This document shows, piece by piece, positions 42,929 through 52,193 of a stretch of DNA of 64,000 nt. A program made the position numbers and the translations under genes. How positions within the stretch are numbered: position 1 is the first letter of the stretch; every line of letters begins with the position of its first letter. Source of the DNA: Clostridia bacterium (GTDB lineage: Bacteria > Bacillota > Clostridia > Oscillospirales > Acutalibacteraceae); contig JAFVIF010000045.1 in NCBI GenBank assembly GCA_017474125.1, forward strand, positions 1-64,000, written 5' to 3'. The notes under the pieces were generated by a model. It did no database searches, was not told the DNA's origin, and saw only the letters and a program-made list of their open reading frames with translations.

Positions 42929-44275
42929 ATGCCGATAGAAGTAATCTATATCATAGCACTGTTGGCAGTAATCGGTATCACATTTTTACTGTTTAAGAGG
43001 CCGATTTACGAAAGTATGTTTTACGGATATGTACTGATGGTTATTTTGACCGGAGAATACAAAAACTTTTTCAGCTACATATTCAAAACATCCACGGACA
43101 CCCTGTTTTATTCAATTATTGGTTTTTTGGTGTTAGCAAAAATTTTGGATGCTACCCATGCGGTTGATGCAATAGTTAACATTATTGTATCGCTTTTTGG
43201 ACGCTTGCGCGGCGGTGCAGGCTATACCGCAGTAATTGCCAGTACCTTTATGGGTGCTCTTTCGGGAAGCGGCGCAGGTAACGTTGCTACAACAGGTGTG
43301 TTCACCATTCCTGCAATGAAGAAATCGGGCTTTCCTGCTCATCTTGCGGCAAACGTTGAAAGCGCTTCCAGCACTATGGGAAATATGATACCTCCGTCCG
43401 GCGTTATTTTGACTGCCCTTGCCTGTTATAACGAGTTCAGCGGTGCGGAAATGTCTCAGTCCGTTTTCTGGATAGCAATGTGGGGCGTAGCTGCATGGTT
43501 TGTCCTACAGCGTATAATAACTCTTTATATTTTCTGCCGTTACTACAAGGTTAAGCCTATGGAAAAGTCTGAGCTTCCTTCCATTAAGGAGACCTTGAAA
43601 AAAGGCTGGAAAAATCTTTTGTTGCCCGTAATTATATTGCTGCCTTTCGTGCTTGATTATTTCTTAAAAGCAACCTTCTTTACCGAAAGACTCGGTAAGG
43701 GTGCTTCAAACCTTTCAAGCAGCTTATTGCTGTTTACACCCGGTATTGCCGCATTATATGCATTGGCGGTTAATGCTAAGGAAATTAAGGTTAAGAATCT
43801 GTTTTCAACCGTTAAGAATTCTGTGTCGGGTATTGTGCCTGTAGGTGCAACGATTTTCTTTGCCTATTGTATAAGCAATCTATTCTCTTCTACAAACGTC
43901 GGAGCAAAAATAGGCGAGTATATTAAGAGCTGGAATCTTCCGTTTGTTGCATTGGCGTTTATTATACCGTTGTTTACCGCAATTCTCGGAATGGTATTAC
44001 CCGGCTCGGCGCAAACCAAAATATTCGGTACCACGATTATTTCGGTTATTGCTGCTGCAGGAGGAAATCCGCTGATTGCTGCAGTTATGCTTCCTGTAAT
44101 CACAGGAGCTATGGAGGGTATGACTCCTCCCCTTGCTCTTTGTATGTATGCGGCAATGGGTATTGCAGAATCGAAAATGAAGGAAACCACTCTTAACTGT
44201 CTTATATGGGTAGGACTTCATTATTTACTTTCGGTAGTGTGCCTATTGGGCCTTTTACCGATAATTGGAGTGTAG
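42929..44275 (+). CDS. TRAP-type transporter large permease (DctM-like)
   Basis: A 448-residue membrane protein with about 12 hydrophobic segments. The motif Gly-Ala-Leu-Ser-Gly-Ser-Gly-Ala-Gly-Asn-Val-Ala-Thr-Thr-Gly, followed by Pro-Ala-Met-Lys-Lys-Ser-Gly, is diagnostic of the TRAP large subunit, which uses sodium to import organic acids. A GAGGAG site points to ATG 42929. No substrate-binding protein gene is present nearby; the next small two-helix protein could be the small subunit. Finding it inside a polysaccharide cluster is unusual. Confidence 0.82.
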   Translation: MPIEVIYIIALLAVIGITFLLFKRPIYESMFYGYVLMVILTGEYKNFFSYIFKTSTDTLFYSIIGFLVLAKILDATHAVDAIVNIIVSLFGRLRGGAGYTAVIASTFMGALSGSGAGNVATTGVFTIPAMKKSGFPAHLAANVESASSTMGNMIPPSGVILTALACYNEFSGAEMSQSVFWIAMWGVAAWFVLQRIITLYIFCRYYKVKPMEKSELPSIKETLKKGWKNLLLPVIILLPFVLDYFLKATFFTERLGKGASNLSSSLLLFTPGIAALYALAVNAKEIKVKNLFSTVKNSVSGIVPVGATIFFAYCISNLFSSTNVGAKIGEYIKSWNLPFVALAFIIPLFTAILGMVLPGSAQTKIFGTTIISVIAAAGGNPLIAAVMLPVITGAMEGMTPPLALCMYAAMGIAESKMKETTLNCLIWVGLHYLLSVVCLLGLLPIIGV

Positions 44276-44288
44276 GAGGATGCCGATT

Positions 44289-44546
44289 ATGAAAAAAATC
44301 AGTAACGTGCTTTTATCAATATTTTCCGTTGGCGTTTTACTAACGCTTTTTGCAGGAGCTGTTTCTGTACTGGGATATATTGTTGCTATGATTATCGGCG
44401 GTGAAACCGCTACGCTGATATGCGGCTTTATTAAAAATGATTATTATCCGTGGGTAATAAAAATTACGTCTGTTGCAGTTGGTTGCGGCCTTTTGGGAAT
44501 GTACTTATCAAAGGTTAAAGCGCTTACTGTTAACGGTGAAAAATAA
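44289..44546 (+). CDS. Small two-helix membrane protein, possible TRAP small subunit
   Basis: An 85-residue protein with two hydrophobic segments (about 10-35 and 55-77) separated by a short charged loop. ATG 44289 fits GGAGG at 44276. It follows the TRAP permease by 13 bases. TRAP small subunits normally have four helices and about 150 residues, so this is a reduced form or an unrelated partner. Confidence 0.5.
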   Translation: MKKISNVLLSIFSVGVLLTLFAGAVSVLGYIVAMIIGGETATLICGFIKNDYYPWVIKITSVAVGCGLLGMYLSKVKALTVNGEK

Positions 44547-44564
44547 TTTATAATGGTGTTGTAA

Positions 44565-45251
44565 ATGTTACATAAATGCTGTGGCCCGTATGATAAATGG
44601 GTGAAAAGAAGTATAGATATTTTTGCTTCGTTAACGGTTATGCTCCTTTTTTGGTGGGTTTATGCAATTATCGCCGTTCTTGTTAAGGTGAAGCTTGGAA
44701 GCCCCGTGATTTTCGCTCAGGAGCGCCCCGGAATAATTGATCCGAAAACAGGAAAAGAAAAAGTATTCAAGCTTTATAAGTTCAGAACTATGACAGATGA
44801 ACGTGATAAGGACGGAAATTTGCTTCCCGGCAGTAAAAGGCTTACGAAATTCGGCAGACTGTTAAGGTCTACCAGTCTTGATGAGCTCCCCGAAATATGG
44901 AATATTTTTGTGGGAGATATGAGCATTATCGGTCCTCGTCCTTTGGCGGTTGAGTACCTGCCTTATTATACCGATGAGGAACGGGTGCGCCATAGTGTAC
45001 GTCCGGGACTTACGGGGCTTGCACAGGCAAGCGGCCGTAATAACCTTTCTTGGGAGGAAAAATTCGCATTAGACGTTGAGTACTCCAACAATATAACCTT
45101 CGTTATGGACTGTAAGGTGGTTCTAAAAACTATTAAAGCGGTTTTTAAACGCGAAGGAATAGGTCAGGGCAGCGAGACCCCTGTGAGCTTCCATATTTAC
45201 AGACAACAGCAGGTGAAAGAAAATGAACAAGTTGCTGAAACGAAGAATTAA
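44565..45251 (+). CDS. Undecaprenyl-phosphate sugar phosphotransferase (PglC/WcaJ-like)
   Basis: A 228-residue monotopic phosphoglycosyl transferase. It has one N-terminal membrane helix (about 18-42), Phe-Arg-Thr-Met with a following Asp, Asp-Glu-Leu-Pro-Glu-(I/L)-Trp-Asn and Gly-Pro-Arg-Pro, all family signatures. It starts the lipid-linked repeat unit by moving a sugar phosphate from a UDP sugar to the lipid carrier on the inner face of the membrane. The next gene begins inside its end (45223). Confidence 0.92.
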   Translation: MLHKCCGPYDKWVKRSIDIFASLTVMLLFWWVYAIIAVLVKVKLGSPVIFAQERPGIIDPKTGKEKVFKLYKFRTMTDERDKDGNLLPGSKRLTKFGRLLRSTSLDELPEIWNIFVGDMSIIGPRPLAVEYLPYYTDEERVRHSVRPGLTGLAQASGRNNLSWEEKFALDVEYSNNITFVMDCKVVLKTIKAVFKREGIGQGSETPVSFHIYRQQQVKENEQVAETKN

Positions 45252-46284
45252 AAACAATAGACTTGTACGTAAAATTTATTATGGCTTATCGGGGCTTTTC
45301 AAGAACAAAAAGCTGAAAGCACAAGCAATTAGAACTGTCGATAGTTTTGGTGTTAGCTTTAAAAATCAATACGAAAAGAAAAAAGTTATTTCCGATATGG
45401 TGAAAATGTATGCCAAATATGGCTACACGTTTGAAGAGTACCTTTATTATGATTTTAAAAACCTTGAAAAAGAAAAAAGACTTTCTATTGTTGCTGATTG
45501 GGAACATATGTGGTTTGGAAGCATTGTTAACGATGATGAAAGTAATTTGATTTTCGATAATAAATGGGAAACTTATAATATTTTTGGAAAGTATTACGGC
45601 AGAGATGTTTTGATATGCAACGGTGAAAAATCAGCAGCAGATTTTGAAAATTTTGTCAATAAACATAAATCCTTTATAATCAAGCCGTTGAATTCATCTT
45701 GCGGTAATGGAATCAAAATTGTTGATATTAATGATTATAACCAAAATGTTCAATCGGTTTATAAACAACTTTTAAAAGAGTACAATCTGCTTTTTATTAT
45801 TGAACAGCTTATTGTTCAAAATGAAATAATGGCAAAATTCCATCCCGCTTCGGTTAACACTATAAGAATCCCTACGTTAAGGCTTGACGGAGAAATTAAA
45901 ATTTTACATCCGTTTATGAGGCTGGGAAGCGGCGGAAAATGTGTAGATAATGCCGGTCAAGGCGGAATTATTTGTGCTGTAGCTGTTGAATCGGGAGAAC
46001 TGTTTGTAGCGGCAGACGAATATGGTAAATCTTATGATATCCACCCTGACAGTAAAGAACAAATAATAGGTTTTACTGTTCCTGAATGGGAAGAAGCGAA
46101 AAAATTTGTTGAGGAAATGGCGTTGCTTGTGCCCAACCACAGATATGTCAGCTGGGATGTCGCTCTAACAGAAAAAGGCTGGGTTTTAGTAGAGGCTAAC
46201 AGTTGCGGACAGTTTGTTTGGCAAATTGCTACAAAAAAAAGATTCAGAGAAGAAATGAATCAATTGCTGAAACAAATATATTAA
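45223..46284 (+). CDS. Sugar-transfer-associated ATP-grasp protein
   Basis: A 353-residue protein of the ATP-grasp type often found beside sugar transferases. Visible are the nucleotide loop Ile-Ile-Lys-Pro-Leu-Asn-Ser-Ser-Cys-Gly-Asn-Gly, Arg-Ile-Pro-Thr-Leu, and the metal-binding end Trp-Asp-Val-Ala-Leu with Val-Glu-Ala-Asn-Ser. ATP-grasp enzymes join an acid to an amine or thiol. It overlaps the previous gene by 29 bases. Addition of an amino acid to a sugar of the repeat unit is plausible. Confidence 0.82.
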   Translation: MNKLLKRRIKNNRLVRKIYYGLSGLFKNKKLKAQAIRTVDSFGVSFKNQYEKKKVISDMVKMYAKYGYTFEEYLYYDFKNLEKEKRLSIVADWEHMWFGSIVNDDESNLIFDNKWETYNIFGKYYGRDVLICNGEKSAADFENFVNKHKSFIIKPLNSSCGNGIKIVDINDYNQNVQSVYKQLLKEYNLLFIIEQLIVQNEIMAKFHPASVNTIRIPTLRLDGEIKILHPFMRLGSGGKCVDNAGQGGIICAVAVESGELFVAADEYGKSYDIHPDSKEQIIGFTVPEWEEAKKFVEEMALLVPNHRYVSWDVALTEKGWVLVEANSCGQFVWQIATKKRFREEMNQLLKQIY

Positions 46285-46306
46285 TGGTACTAATAGGAGA
46301 ATTACT

Positions 46307-47590
46307 ATGAGTGATTTAAAAGGAAAAAAGCTACTTATTCTCGGTGGTCCGTCGCTTATGTGTGACGTAATAAACAAGGCTCGTGAAATGGGAGTATATA
46401 CAATAGTTACCGATTGGTATGAGCCTGACGTTTCTGTTGCCAAGAAAGCGGCTGACGAATACAGAATGGTTAGCTCTTCGGATATAGATGCTTTGGTTAA
46501 GCTTGTAAAGGAAGAAAATATCGACGGTGTGTATACTCAGTATACCGATTCGGCGCTTCCGTACTGTCAGCAGGTGTGCGAAAGAACGGGACTTCCGTTC
46601 TTTATAGACGGCACTCAGGAAAAGCTTATTTCCAATAAAGAAAACTCTAAGCATTTGTGTCAAAAATACGGTGTTCCGGTATCTGAAGAGTATACCGTTA
46701 CCGAAGATTTTTTGCCTGAAGACGTAGAAAAAATTAAATGGCCTGTGCTTACTAAGCCTACCGATAACAGCGGACAGCGAGGCATAACCATTTGCAATAA
46801 CCTTGAGGAGCTTAAAAAAGGCTATGCCTATGCTAAGGAAAATTCCAAAGAAGGCAAGGTTGTTGTTGAAGAATATATGCAGGGTGAGTATATTGTTCTT
46901 AATTTTACCTTGCAGGACGGAAATTTGTACCTTTCGGGAATGGCTGATAAGCCCGTTATCGACGAAAAGTACGCCAACGGCCTTATAAGACTTCCTAAGG
47001 GCTATATTATGCCTTCAAAGCATTTGGATATATTCTATAAAAAGCGCTTTAAGAATTTTGAGGCTTTAGCTAAGGGAATAGGCTTAAAGAACGGTAACTG
47101 GAGCGTTGAATGCGTATTCAGAAATGATGATTTCTACGTATTCGAAATGCAGTTCCGCCTTGGCGGTATGCGTCACTACACCTTTGTACAGGAAGAAAAC
47201 GGCATTGATACCTTGGAAATGCATATCAGATACGCTCTTACAGGCAGGTTTGAAGGCTATGACCTTTCAAAGCTTGATACACCGTACTATAAAAAGACCT
47301 ACTGCTCTCTTAACATACTTTTAAAGGACGGAATTATTTCTAAGGTTGAAGGCCTTGAAATATTAGATAGTTTACCCGAAGTTAAAAGTAAGCTTCCGAT
47401 GCATCAGCTTGGTGATAAGGTTGAGCTTTCGGGTACGGTATTCCAAATATTTATGAAGGCTTCTATAGTTGCGAAGGATTACGATGACCTTGTAAGAGTT
47501 CTTGAAATTATACAGGAAAAAATCAAGGTTTACGATGAAAACGGCAAAAATATGCTCCTTAAAATAGTTGGCGACGGAGTAATGGATTAA
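46307..47590 (+). CDS. ATP-grasp ligase (carbamoyl-phosphate-synthase-like)
   Basis: A 427-residue ATP-grasp protein with a pre-ATP-grasp Rossmann-like domain (start LLILGGPSLMCD) and the loop Thr-Lys-Pro-Thr-Asp-Asn-Ser-Gly-Gln-Arg-Gly-Ile. Metal ligands are in the Val-Phe-Glu-Met-Gln-Phe-Arg-Leu-Gly-Gly segment. It probably forms an amide or peptide-like bond using ATP. With the next two genes it looks like a sugar- or lipid-linked amino-acid module. Confidence 0.82.
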   Translation: MSDLKGKKLLILGGPSLMCDVINKAREMGVYTIVTDWYEPDVSVAKKAADEYRMVSSSDIDALVKLVKEENIDGVYTQYTDSALPYCQQVCERTGLPFFIDGTQEKLISNKENSKHLCQKYGVPVSEEYTVTEDFLPEDVEKIKWPVLTKPTDNSGQRGITICNNLEELKKGYAYAKENSKEGKVVVEEYMQGEYIVLNFTLQDGNLYLSGMADKPVIDEKYANGLIRLPKGYIMPSKHLDIFYKKRFKNFEALAKGIGLKNGNWSVECVFRNDDFYVFEMQFRLGGMRHYTFVQEENGIDTLEMHIRYALTGRFEGYDLSKLDTPYYKKTYCSLNILLKDGIISKVEGLEILDSLPEVKSKLPMHQLGDKVELSGTVFQIFMKASIVAKDYDDLVRVLEIIQEKIKVYDENGKNMLLKIVGDGVMD

Positions 47591-47610
47591 TAATCCGAAA
47601 GTGGGATATT

Positions 47611-48630
47611 ATGAGTATAAATCATAATGAAATCGGCAGTGAATTTTGGAGTGTGCCGACGGCGGCGGATAAGAACAAGCTTTTTGGCGACGGTACTTCC
47701 TGGTTTTTATCTGGAAGAGCGGCTCTTAATGCAATTATCCGTGATATAAAGAAAATAAAAACGGTTAAAACCGCGGCACTTCCGTCTTATTGCTGTGATT
47801 CTATGATTATGCCCTTTATAAGTAACGGCATTGAGGTTTCCTTTTATGCAGTATGCCTTGAAAACGGAGCTTTGGTACAAAAGGTTGACGAGGAAAAAGA
47901 AGCCGATGTTATTCTTATAATGGATTATTTTGGCTACGTGGGTGATTACAAAGCGCCTGAAAACGCAATAATCATCCGCGACCTTACCCATTCTGTTTTG
48001 TGTGACTTTAAAAAAGATGCCGACTATTATTTTGGCAGTCTTAGAAAATGGGCAGGCTTTTTAACCGGCGGCTTTGCTTATAAAAAGGACGGCTCGGCTA
48101 TAGAAACGGCAGAAAACGAAAAGGAAAGCGAATATATAGCTTTACGCAGGGCCGCTATGGAAGAAAAGGCAGAATATATCAGCGGCAAAAGCGAGTCTAA
48201 GTCTTATCTTGAAAGATTTAACGAGGCGGAAGAGCTTCTTGACTGTGTTTTTGAGGGAAGGGGAGACAGCGACGATATAAACAGCGCCCTTTACCTTGAT
48301 GCTCAGCTTATTAAAGAAAAGCGCAGAGAAAACGCAAAAGAGCTTTTAAAGGAATTATCCGATTACGCAATTTTTAAAGAGGTTAAAAATACCGATTGTC
48401 CGCTTTTCGTTCCGCTTTATATTGAAAACGGAAAAAGGAATAGCCTTAAAAAGCATCTTATAGAAAAAAGTATTTATTGTCCCGTGCATTGGCCTGTTTC
48501 AAATTATCATAAGTTGAATAACGATACTGCGGGACTTTATGAAAACGAAATAAGTATTATATGCGACCAGCGTTATAATGCTTACGATATGCAACGTATT
48601 ATAAAAGAAATTAAAGAATTTTTAGATTAG
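47611..48630 (+). CDS. PLP-fold protein related to DegT aminotransferases
   Basis: A 339-residue protein of the aspartate aminotransferase fold. It has the start SGRAALNAII as in sugar aminotransferases, Asp124 in IIRDLTHS, and a candidate PLP lysine Lys146 in FGSLRKWAG. Similarity to classical DegT proteins is low, so the reaction may differ. It follows an ATP-grasp gene and precedes a FemAB-like gene on the same strand. Confidence 0.65.
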   Translation: MSINHNEIGSEFWSVPTAADKNKLFGDGTSWFLSGRAALNAIIRDIKKIKTVKTAALPSYCCDSMIMPFISNGIEVSFYAVCLENGALVQKVDEEKEADVILIMDYFGYVGDYKAPENAIIIRDLTHSVLCDFKKDADYYFGSLRKWAGFLTGGFAYKKDGSAIETAENEKESEYIALRRAAMEEKAEYISGKSESKSYLERFNEAEELLDCVFEGRGDSDDINSALYLDAQLIKEKRRENAKELLKELSDYAIFKEVKNTDCPLFVPLYIENGKRNSLKKHLIEKSIYCPVHWPVSNYHKLNNDTAGLYENEISIICDQRYNAYDMQRIIKEIKEFLD

Positions 48631-48645
48631 TTGGGTGAAAGCAAT

Positions 48646-49686
48646 ATGCTTAAGGTTTATACTTTAAATACTGCCGTGGCTTGGGACGAAACGGTAAAAA
48701 GCTTTAAAGACAGCGACGTTTACTATTTAAGCGGCTACGTTAAGGGCTTTAAGGTACACGGTGACGGTGAGCCTATGCTGTTTTACTATAACGATCAAGT
48801 AATTCGCGGAATAAACGTTGTTATGAAGCGTGATATTGCTCTATCTCCTGCTTTTAAAGGAAAGCTACCCGAGAATACCTATTTTGATTTTGCTACTCCT
48901 TACGGCTACGGCGGATGGATAATCGAAGGCGAAGGCGACTACGGCAAGCTTTTTGCCGAATATGAAAAATGGTGCGAAGAAAACAACGTAATCAGCGAAT
49001 TTGTGCGTTTTCACCCCGTAATTGATAATCAAAAATACAGCAAATCTGCTTACGAGACAATAAGCCTTAGCAATACGGTTTGTATGGATTTAGCCGATGA
49101 AGAAACTATTTGGGCTAATATTACAAGTAAAAACCGTAATATGATACGAAAGGCTCAAAAAAACGGCCTTACGGTGGCAAAGGGACTAAGTAAAGAATTG
49201 TTTGAAACCTTCAGAGAAATATATAATGCCACTATGGATAAGGATAATGCCACCGACTATTACTATTTTAAAGAAGAGTTTTACGACAGCATTTTAAATG
49301 ATTTAAAGGGTAACGCGGAAATTTTTTACGTTACCACCGAAAACGGCGAAACGGCGGCTTCGGCAATAATGCTTTTTGAAAACGGTAAGCTTAATTATCA
49401 CTTATCGGGCTCAAGAAGACAGTATCAAAGCCTTGCGCCCACCAATTTGCTTTTGTACGAGGCGGCGGCTTGGGGCAGTAAAAACGGTTATAAAACTATG
49501 CATTTGGGCGGCGGTGTCGGCTCGGCAGAGGACAGCCTGCTTGCCTTTAAAAAGGCTTTTTACAGGGGCGAGCTTCGTACATTTTGCATAGGCAAAAAAA
49601 TATTCAACGAAAAAGCATATAATATGCTTTTAAGCAAACGTGAAGAAAAAATCGAAAGCAATTTTTTCCCAAAGTATAGGGCGTGA
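48646..49686 (+). CDS. FemAB-like/GNAT peptidyl or acyl transferase
   Basis: A 346-residue protein of the FemAB-like GNAT fold (Acetyltransf_6 type). The N-terminal half begins with SDVYYLSGY, and the C-terminal half has the strand-helix pair LSGSRRQYQSLAPTNLLLYEA followed by HLGGG. Family members use aminoacyl-tRNA or acyl-CoA to acylate a sugar or peptide. ATG 48646 fits GGGTGAAAG upstream. It is probably the transferase that adds the product of the neighbouring ATP-grasp and PLP-fold genes. Confidence 0.75.
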   Translation: MLKVYTLNTAVAWDETVKSFKDSDVYYLSGYVKGFKVHGDGEPMLFYYNDQVIRGINVVMKRDIALSPAFKGKLPENTYFDFATPYGYGGWIIEGEGDYGKLFAEYEKWCEENNVISEFVRFHPVIDNQKYSKSAYETISLSNTVCMDLADEETIWANITSKNRNMIRKAQKNGLTVAKGLSKELFETFREIYNATMDKDNATDYYYFKEEFYDSILNDLKGNAEIFYVTTENGETAASAIMLFENGKLNYHLSGSRRQYQSLAPTNLLLYEAAAWGSKNGYKTMHLGGGVGSAEDSLLAFKKAFYRGELRTFCIGKKIFNEKAYNMLLSKREEKIESNFFPKYRA

Positions 49687-49699
49687 AAAGAGGAATAAC

Positions 49700-50926
49700 G
49701 TGAATATTTTATTTTTATCTATTTCTAACATTGATTTGAATAAACATTCTATTTATAGTGATTTGCTTAAAAAGTTTTCAAAAAATAACTGTGATATTTA
49801 TGTAGTAAGCGCTGCGCAGAGACGTAGTAAAGAAAAAACAAATTTAATTGTAGAAAATAATGTGCATACTCTTAAGGTTAAAACAACAAATATCACGAAA
49901 ACCAATATTATTGAAAAAGGAATAACTACTCTTACTATTGAAAATAGGTTTAAAACAGAAATAAAAAAATATTTCAAAAATGTGAGATTTGATTTAGTGC
50001 TTTATCCAACACCACCAATAACTTTTACAAATGTGGTTGAATTTGTCAAAAAACGCGATAACGCGAAAGCTTACCTTTTGCTTAAGGATATTTTCCCGCA
50101 GAATGCCGTTGATATCGGTATGATGCGAAAAAGCGGTGTTATGGGAATTCTTTATAAAATGTTCCGCAAAAAGGAAAAGAAGCTCTATGCGGTGTCCGAC
50201 TACATAGGTTGTATGAGTCAGGCAAACGTGGATTACGTTTTAAAGCATAACAGCGAAGTGCCAAAGGAAAAGGTACATATTTGCCCCAATACAATAGACG
50301 TTGTTGATGATTTTTTAAGCGACGAAAGGAAACTTCAAATAAGAGAAAAATACGGTATCCCTAAAGACGTAAAGGTGTTTATTTACGGCGGAAATCTTGG
50401 TAAACCGCAGGATATTCCCTTTGTTATAGAATGTCTGAAAGCAAATGCCGGAAAGAAAGACAGATTTTTCGTTATTTGCGGTACCGGTACCGAATATCCA
50501 AAGCTTAAAGCTTTTGTGGAAACGGAAAAGCCTTCTAACGTGCTTCTTATAAACGGACTGCCGAAAGCAGAATACGAGGAGTTTGTAAAGGCTTTTGATA
50601 TAGGACTTATTTTCCTTGATAAGCGCTTTACTATTCCTAATTTCCCAAGCAGGTCGCTAAGCTATATGAACAGTAAAATGCCCATACTTGCATGTACCGA
50701 TAAAAATACCGATATCGGCAAGGTGATAAGCGAAAACGGTTTCGGTTGGTGGTGTGAAAGCGACAGCACCGAAAAATTTACCGCTGCCGTTGATTTTGCA
50801 ATAAAAGAAGATATTACTGCTATGGGTGAAAAAGGCTATAAATACTTGTGTGAAAACTATACCAGTAAAAATAGTTACGACATTATTATGAAAAATATAA
50901 CTGAGAGCGAGAAGGTTAAAGTTTAA
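49700..50926 (+). CDS. Glycosyltransferase family 4 (WbuB-like)
   Basis: A 408-residue GT-B fold enzyme. It begins with NILFLSISN, continues with an N-terminal acceptor domain, and has the nucleotide-sugar-binding half with IYGGNLGKPQDIP and IFLDKRFTIPNFPSRSLSYM. The start is GTG 49700, preceded by AGAGG. It is cytoplasmic or membrane-attached and adds a sugar to the lipid-linked unit. The donor sugar cannot be predicted. Confidence 0.85.
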   Translation: MNILFLSISNIDLNKHSIYSDLLKKFSKNNCDIYVVSAAQRRSKEKTNLIVENNVHTLKVKTTNITKTNIIEKGITTLTIENRFKTEIKKYFKNVRFDLVLYPTPPITFTNVVEFVKKRDNAKAYLLLKDIFPQNAVDIGMMRKSGVMGILYKMFRKKEKKLYAVSDYIGCMSQANVDYVLKHNSEVPKEKVHICPNTIDVVDDFLSDERKLQIREKYGIPKDVKVFIYGGNLGKPQDIPFVIECLKANAGKKDRFFVICGTGTEYPKLKAFVETEKPSNVLLINGLPKAEYEEFVKAFDIGLIFLDKRFTIPNFPSRSLSYMNSKMPILACTDKNTDIGKVISENGFGWWCESDSTEKFTAAVDFAIKEDITAMGEKGYKYLCENYTSKNSYDIIMKNITESEKVKV

Positions 50927-50970
50927 ATAGCGGCTTAAGGTTGTTAATTTATTATGGAGATGTTATAATA

Positions 50971-52173
50971 ATGAACGAAACGAATTATTTGTTCTTAGGT
51001 GGGCTTTTCCCTAAAGATAAAGAAAAAGAAATATTAGAAAATTCAATCGGTTCTGTTCAAAATGCGGCAAATGTTTTTCAGTGGAATATCGTTAATGGAT
51101 TAGATGCAAATTTGCCTACGCCTATTTCGATTCTTAATGCACTTTATATAGGTGCTTATCCTAAAAGATATAAAAAACTTTTTATTCCTTCTTTTGAATT
51201 TAGTCATACCGATAATGCACATGATTACAATGTTGGCTTTTGTAATTTGACTTATGTTAAGCATTTCTTTAGAAAACATAACGTTAATAAACAAATTAAG
51301 AAGTGGGTTGAATCGACTTCGGGTAAAAAAGTTTTGTTTGCATATGCAATGTCCGGTATGACACTGAGTGCTATTGCTACAGCTAAACGAATTGACCCTA
51401 CGGTTACAACTTGTATAATTGTTCCTGATTTGCCTCAGTACATGAATATGAGCCCAAAACAGTCGCTTGTTTATAAAATTCTAAAAAGAATAGATTTAAA
51501 TAAACAAAAAAAGAGCTTACCGTATATAGATAAGTACGTTTTACTCACGGAGCAAATGAAAGAGTGTCTCCCTGTTAGAGATTATACTGTCGTTGAAGCA
51601 ATATCGTCAAATAATATAGTTTTTGAAGCAAAAAAACGTCTTCAAAAAACGATATTATATACAGGTGGTCTTAATGCCAAATACGGAGTAGTTGATTTGA
51701 TTGACGCTTTTATGAAAATCGAAGATCCTGAATATCGGCTTATTCTTTGTGGTTCAGGTGATGCCGCAACATATATCAAAGATATGCAAAAAATGGATAA
51801 CCGTATAGTTTTTAAGGGGCTTGTTTCACATAGTGAAGTGACAGAATTACAGTCTACGGCGACGTTACTTATCAATCCAAGAAAAAACAATGAGATTTTT
51901 ACGAAATACAGTTTTCCTTCAAAGAATCTTGAATATCTTTCCTCCGGCGCTCCGGTAATTGCTTATAAGCTGGACGGAATTCCGGATGAATATGATGAGT
52001 ACATTAATTATGTTGAAGATGATTCTATTGAAGCTCTGAAGAAAAAGATCATTGAAGTATGTAGTTTGTCCGATAACGAACGTAATGCCATGGGTAAAAG
52101 AGCGGTGGATTTCGTAAGGAATAATAAAAACGCAAAAACTCAGGCAAAAAAAATATTGGAATTAGTCAAATAA
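50971..52173 (+). CDS. Glycosyltransferase family 4
   Basis: A 400-residue GT-B enzyme. The C-terminal half holds TILYTGGLNAKYGVVDL, LCGSGD and SFPSKNLEYLSSGAPVIAY, which includes the donor-binding Glu of GT4 proteins. ATG 50971 fits TGGAGATG upstream. It adds one sugar of the repeat unit. The surrounding DNA is A+T-rich compared with the flanking cluster ends. Confidence 0.85.
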   Translation: MNETNYLFLGGLFPKDKEKEILENSIGSVQNAANVFQWNIVNGLDANLPTPISILNALYIGAYPKRYKKLFIPSFEFSHTDNAHDYNVGFCNLTYVKHFFRKHNVNKQIKKWVESTSGKKVLFAYAMSGMTLSAIATAKRIDPTVTTCIIVPDLPQYMNMSPKQSLVYKILKRIDLNKQKKSLPYIDKYVLLTEQMKECLPVRDYTVVEAISSNNIVFEAKKRLQKTILYTGGLNAKYGVVDLIDAFMKIEDPEYRLILCGSGDAATYIKDMQKMDNRIVFKGLVSHSEVTELQSTATLLINPRKNNEIFTKYSFPSKNLEYLSSGAPVIAYKLDGIPDEYDEYINYVEDDSIEALKKKIIEVCSLSDNERNAMGKRAVDFVRNNKNAKTQAKKILELVK

Positions 52174-52193
52174 ATGGATTGTGTGGTGGTATT

